DNA of 14,764 bases from Verrucomicrobiota bacterium. GTDB lineage: Bacteria > Verrucomicrobiota > Verrucomicrobiia > Limisphaerales > CAZBKV01. The first letter of the stretch is position 1. Each line of letters starts with the position of its first letter. Below the pieces are notes generated by a model. That model saw only the letters and a list, made by a program, of their open reading frames with translations, had not been told where the DNA came from and made no database searches. Positions 13,401 to 14,764 of this stretch are shown piece by piece. The translations under genes were made by a program, and so were the position numbers. The stretch covers positions 1 through 14,764 of the forward strand of contig JAGHDA010000187.1 of the NCBI GenBank assembly GCA_021160185.1, given 5' to 3'.

Positions 13401-14764
13401 CAAGGCCGGTGAGCTCGTGAACGTCGATTTTCTCCTCCGCCAGCCATTCCACGCCGCAGGTGAAGCCGAACGCGCCGTTCACGCTGGCGAGGGCGCACAG
13501 TCGATTCCGCAAGAGCGACCAGGCCCGGCCGCGGGCGGCGAGCCGATTGTTGTCGTGGGTTTCGCTGTAATGAACGTAGATTCCGGCGCGCCGGCTTTGG
13601 GCAAGGGCGTAGTCAAGGTAGCGCGCCGTCTCTTCGCCGGTGTAGTTCTGGAAAAGCTCCGAGTAGGCCCATTGCATGCCGCCGCGGGTCAGGAGCGTTT
13701 CTGTGATTTGCCAGGAGCCGCCGAGCCCTTCGAGGAGAAAGACCGTGTCGGGAAATTCGCGGCGGACGCGGGCGATGATGCACCGCCAGGCGTCCAGAGG
13801 AACCATGTAGCCAGCGTCGCAGCGGAAGCCGTCCACGCCCCGGCGTCGCCACGTAAGGAGAGCTTCGGCGATGTAACGACGCAGCTCGGGATTGTCGTGG
13901 CGCAGTTCCACCAGATCGCCCCATTCCACGCCCCATGCTCCGGGGGATTTGAAGGTTCCATCCGGATTTCGAGCGAACCACTTCGGACGTTCTTCGTAGA
14001 GCTTGGCGCCCCAGCCAGTGTGGTTGACCACGATGTCCAGGAAAAGCCGGGCTCCCCGGGCGTGGACAGCGTCAGCCAACTCCTGGAATTGCTCCAGACC
14101 GGTTCGCTTGCGATCGAACTCGACCAAGGCGGGATCCACCGCAAAGAGGTCCAAACAGGCGTAGGGGCTTCCCAGTCGGCCCATCCGGGCGAAAGTGGCA
14201 GGCGCGGGATGGATGGGAAGCAGGTGAATGATGCGGCAGCCGAGCCGGTCAATGATGTGGGGCAGCCGCAGGATCAAGTCCCGAAACGTTCCCGAAGGCG
14301 GGATGACCGCGTAGCCTTCCGCGTCAAGAGGAGCGATGTGCGGGGCGCGCGGGTCGGGCTGGGCGCGGCGGAGCGGAGCCGTTTTGCCGAAGAGCCGCAC
14401 GAACGCGCAGTAGATGGTGTTGGCCGAGCGACAGTGGGCGGGGTGGACGGAGATGCCTGTGTTCGCTCCCTCGACCCAGCGCTGCCAGCCGCGGGCGTCG
14501 ATTGCATAGGCTTTGGCCTCGAACCAGCCCTCCTCGGCAAGCGGCAGTTCAAGGAACCACCGTTTTTGCCTCGAGGACCACTGCATCGGGACGTCGTGCC
14601 ATGAGGCCAGGGACGGGGATCGGCCCGTTTCCACCTCCGCGATGGTTTCGATCCGCAGCGCCTCGGCGCGGCCCAGATTGGTCCGCAATCTGGCCTGCCA
14701 GTAAGGCGGGCGGCAGGCCGGGTCCGAACTTTCCAGCTCGAACCGCGCGATGTCGCCCACGTAG
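10414..14764 (-). CDS. AGL-like bifunctional glycogen debranching enzyme: GH13 + GH133 fusion (5' end beyond window)
   Basis: About 1449 residues are visible; numbering here counts the GTG at 14760 as 1. The frame stays open to the window edge, so the true start is probably just outside and that GTG is likely internal (YVGDIARF). An N-terminal beta-sandwich (1-105) is followed by a GH13 barrel with all four motifs: LDIVVNH (Asp242), GFRCDAG (Asp315, nucleophile), LLEGLGG (Glu344, acid/base) and SETHDNN (His402, Asp403). A helical linker (about 590-755) leads to a GDE_N-type beta domain (ANGIGGMARPAVDFG near 770-785, VPSDRHVFVKRARLWLNADGF). An (alpha/alpha)6 GH133 domain follows (AGYPWFLDWGRD ending at 1069, FTWMD with Asp1191, AYHNGTGWVWW). 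The architecture matches eukaryotic AGL, where GH13 does 4-alpha-glucanotransfer and GH133 hydrolyses the alpha-1,6 stub. No signal peptide is visible, so probably cytosolic. The C-tail QPPPPGESPA overlaps the convergent hairpin. Confidence 0.9.
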   Translation of the reverse strand, partial: YVGDIARFELESSDPACRPPYWQARLRTNLGRAEALRIETIAEVETGRSPSLASWHDVPMQWSSRQKRWFLELPLAEEGWFEAKAYAIDARGWQRWVEGANTGISVHPAHCRSANTIYCAFVRLFGKTAPLRRAQPDPRAPHIAPLDAEGYAVIPPSGTFRDLILRLPHIIDRLGCRIIHLLPIHPAPATFARMGRLGSPYACLDLFAVDPALVEFDRKRTGLEQFQELADAVHARGARLFLDIVVNHTGWGAKLYEERPKWFARNPDGTFKSPGAWGVEWGDLVELRHDNPELRRYIAEALLTWRRRGVDGFRCDAGYMVPLDAWRCIIARVRREFPDTVFLLEGLGGSWQITETLLTRGGMQWAYSELFQNYTGEETARYLDYALAQSRRAGIYVHYSETHDNNRLAARGRAWSLLRNRLCALASVNGAFGFTCGVEWLAEEKIDVHELTGLAWGNPDNIVEELARLNRLLSEHPCFFADAELQRLSRETSPVYALRRIAAGGTDGVLVLINTDPDKAHSIELPLQDLRMPGAPTGSLPEAWIDLLGQQPPLCRVESPETARFEVPPAGAYCLAKTNRPRGLAGKAYRRRKAQEAFLIRLLSKRRPAERLSGLSLEELARELDAAPEPLLAAIAGLDDAPDLDAGEALAQARAAYPKLVHWDEEDVRRTTLVPPDHWIIAIRPYPFRLHFRPAGQDLAQHAESVPVRNGHVGVIAPERDLPRPSQAEIEMERYEETLRRARGRLLLLPAAPQADCEKELPLREGTALLANGIGGMARPAVDFGRIYSKYDCLLAANLDPRVPSDRHVFVKRARLWLNADGFVTPLNATNLAGFRPGPPARWRFRAAAGDGREIELLVEASMLPGRNATILAFHRPELSNLSAKTLPPEANVSLTVRVDIEDRNFHQETKRNKASERHFARFTKTLEQSAGFGFTPAPERALYVCADKGAYHPQPEWCEGISHPVEASRGQEARGDAYSPGWFEIPLGQGETARLALVAEPSAGTPGALAALTAGLSSQNSRPAEAESASSQPAFLRRLGKALDDFLVRREDALSVIAGYPWFLDWGRDALIAARGLIRAGKVQAVWQILRLFARHEDRGTLPNAFFGVDASNRDTSDAPLWFGLACEEFAEALREEAPGACWEPIAPHGRSLAETLRSIAVHYLRGAPHGARMDPESALVWSPAHFTWMDTNFPACTPREGYPVELQALWIRLLRYLDRIGVEPEEEPWTALARQAQESFERLFWLEEHGWYADLLAAEPNRPAAAAVPRNDLRPNCLLPVALGLARPDRARSVVAAARRFLLVPGALRSLAPLPVDPPLPIHGPDGRLLNDPARPYQGRYEGDEDTRRKPAYHNGTGWVWWLPIFCEALAQSWDCRPEALAAARAYLASLDPLLLGGCVGHLPELVDGDAPHLQRGCDAQAWSASESFRVGRLLLEQPPPPGESPA
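10418..10435 (+). terminator. GC hairpin at the convergent RbsD-like / debranching enzyme junction
   Basis: GCCGGGG (10418-10424) pairs perfectly with CCCCGGC (10429-10435) around a four-base loop. A competing hairpin, CCCCC (10428-10432) with GGGGG (10436-10440), overlaps it. It lies ten bases after the RbsD-like stop and inside the last codons of the debranching enzyme gene. No U-run follows on either strand (GGTTGTT begins at 10442 on plus), so termination may be inefficient, bidirectional or factor-aided. Confidence 0.4.

Noticed and set aside
12502..14604. A 700-codon open frame on the plus strand opposite the debranching enzyme
   Set aside because: It is antiparallel to a gene with complete GH13 motifs, shows no recognisable domain, and is rich in Arg, Gly and Ala as expected from shadow frames in GC-rich DNA.

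Overview
The window is GC-rich, bacterial and densely coded. A member of the PVC group, most likely Verrucomicrobiota, fits best. This is inferred from the gene mix: a prepilin-type protein with the H-X9-DG signature, a XylR-like regulator (LacI-type receptor fused to an AraC helix-turn-helix), a Gfo/Idh/MocA oxidoreductase of the kind expanded in that group, a Tat-exported GH116-like glycosidase, and a giant fused glycogen-debranching enzyme. No rRNA, tRNA, CRISPR array, insertion sequence or phage gene was seen.

Layout. (1) 1-921 (+) is the 3' part of a Gfo/Idh/MocA oxidoreductase gene. It ends in a good intrinsic terminator (971-1006) that lies inside the end of the convergent tsaB gene. 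(2) 959-3781 (-) is a tight housekeeping operon, transcribed as CPBP protease gene, thiL, tsaE, tsaB; the last three overlap one another. A promoter-like element at 3895-3923 lies upstream. (3) 3986-5182 (-) is the XylR-like regulator. It diverges from the next gene across a 231-base intergenic region that holds a promoter for the regulator, a 21-bp-spaced direct repeat suited to AraC-type autoregulation, and 10-bp-phased GAAAC repeats. (4) 5414-10407 (+) is a run of three genes: a prepilin-like protein with a perfect AGGAGG ribosome binding site, a Tat-signal GH116/DUF608-like glycosidase with an inserted beta-sandwich domain, and a lipoprotein with an RbsD/FucU-like domain. (5) 10414-14764 (-), running off the right edge, is a GH13 + GH133 debranching enzyme with the domain order of eukaryotic AGL. 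It converges on the RbsD-like gene with six bases between the stop codons.

How the genes may work together. tsaB and tsaE serve tRNA t6A modification and thiL serves thiamine diphosphate synthesis; this operon is ordinary housekeeping. The centre looks like a small carbohydrate-use locus. A sugar-sensing regulator sits next to an exported glucosidase-like enzyme, followed by a lipid-anchored protein related to sugar mutarotases/pyranases. My working hypothesis is that the lipoprotein handles the anomer released by the glycosidase outside the cytoplasm. The debranching enzyme would act on stored or imported alpha-glucan inside the cell and is probably regulated separately. The most unusual points are the extracytoplasmic RbsD/FucU-like protein, the AGL-like fusion, the two convergent junctions where a hairpin is written into the neighbour's Pro/Gly-rich C-terminal tail, and the phased repeats in the regulator's divergent region.
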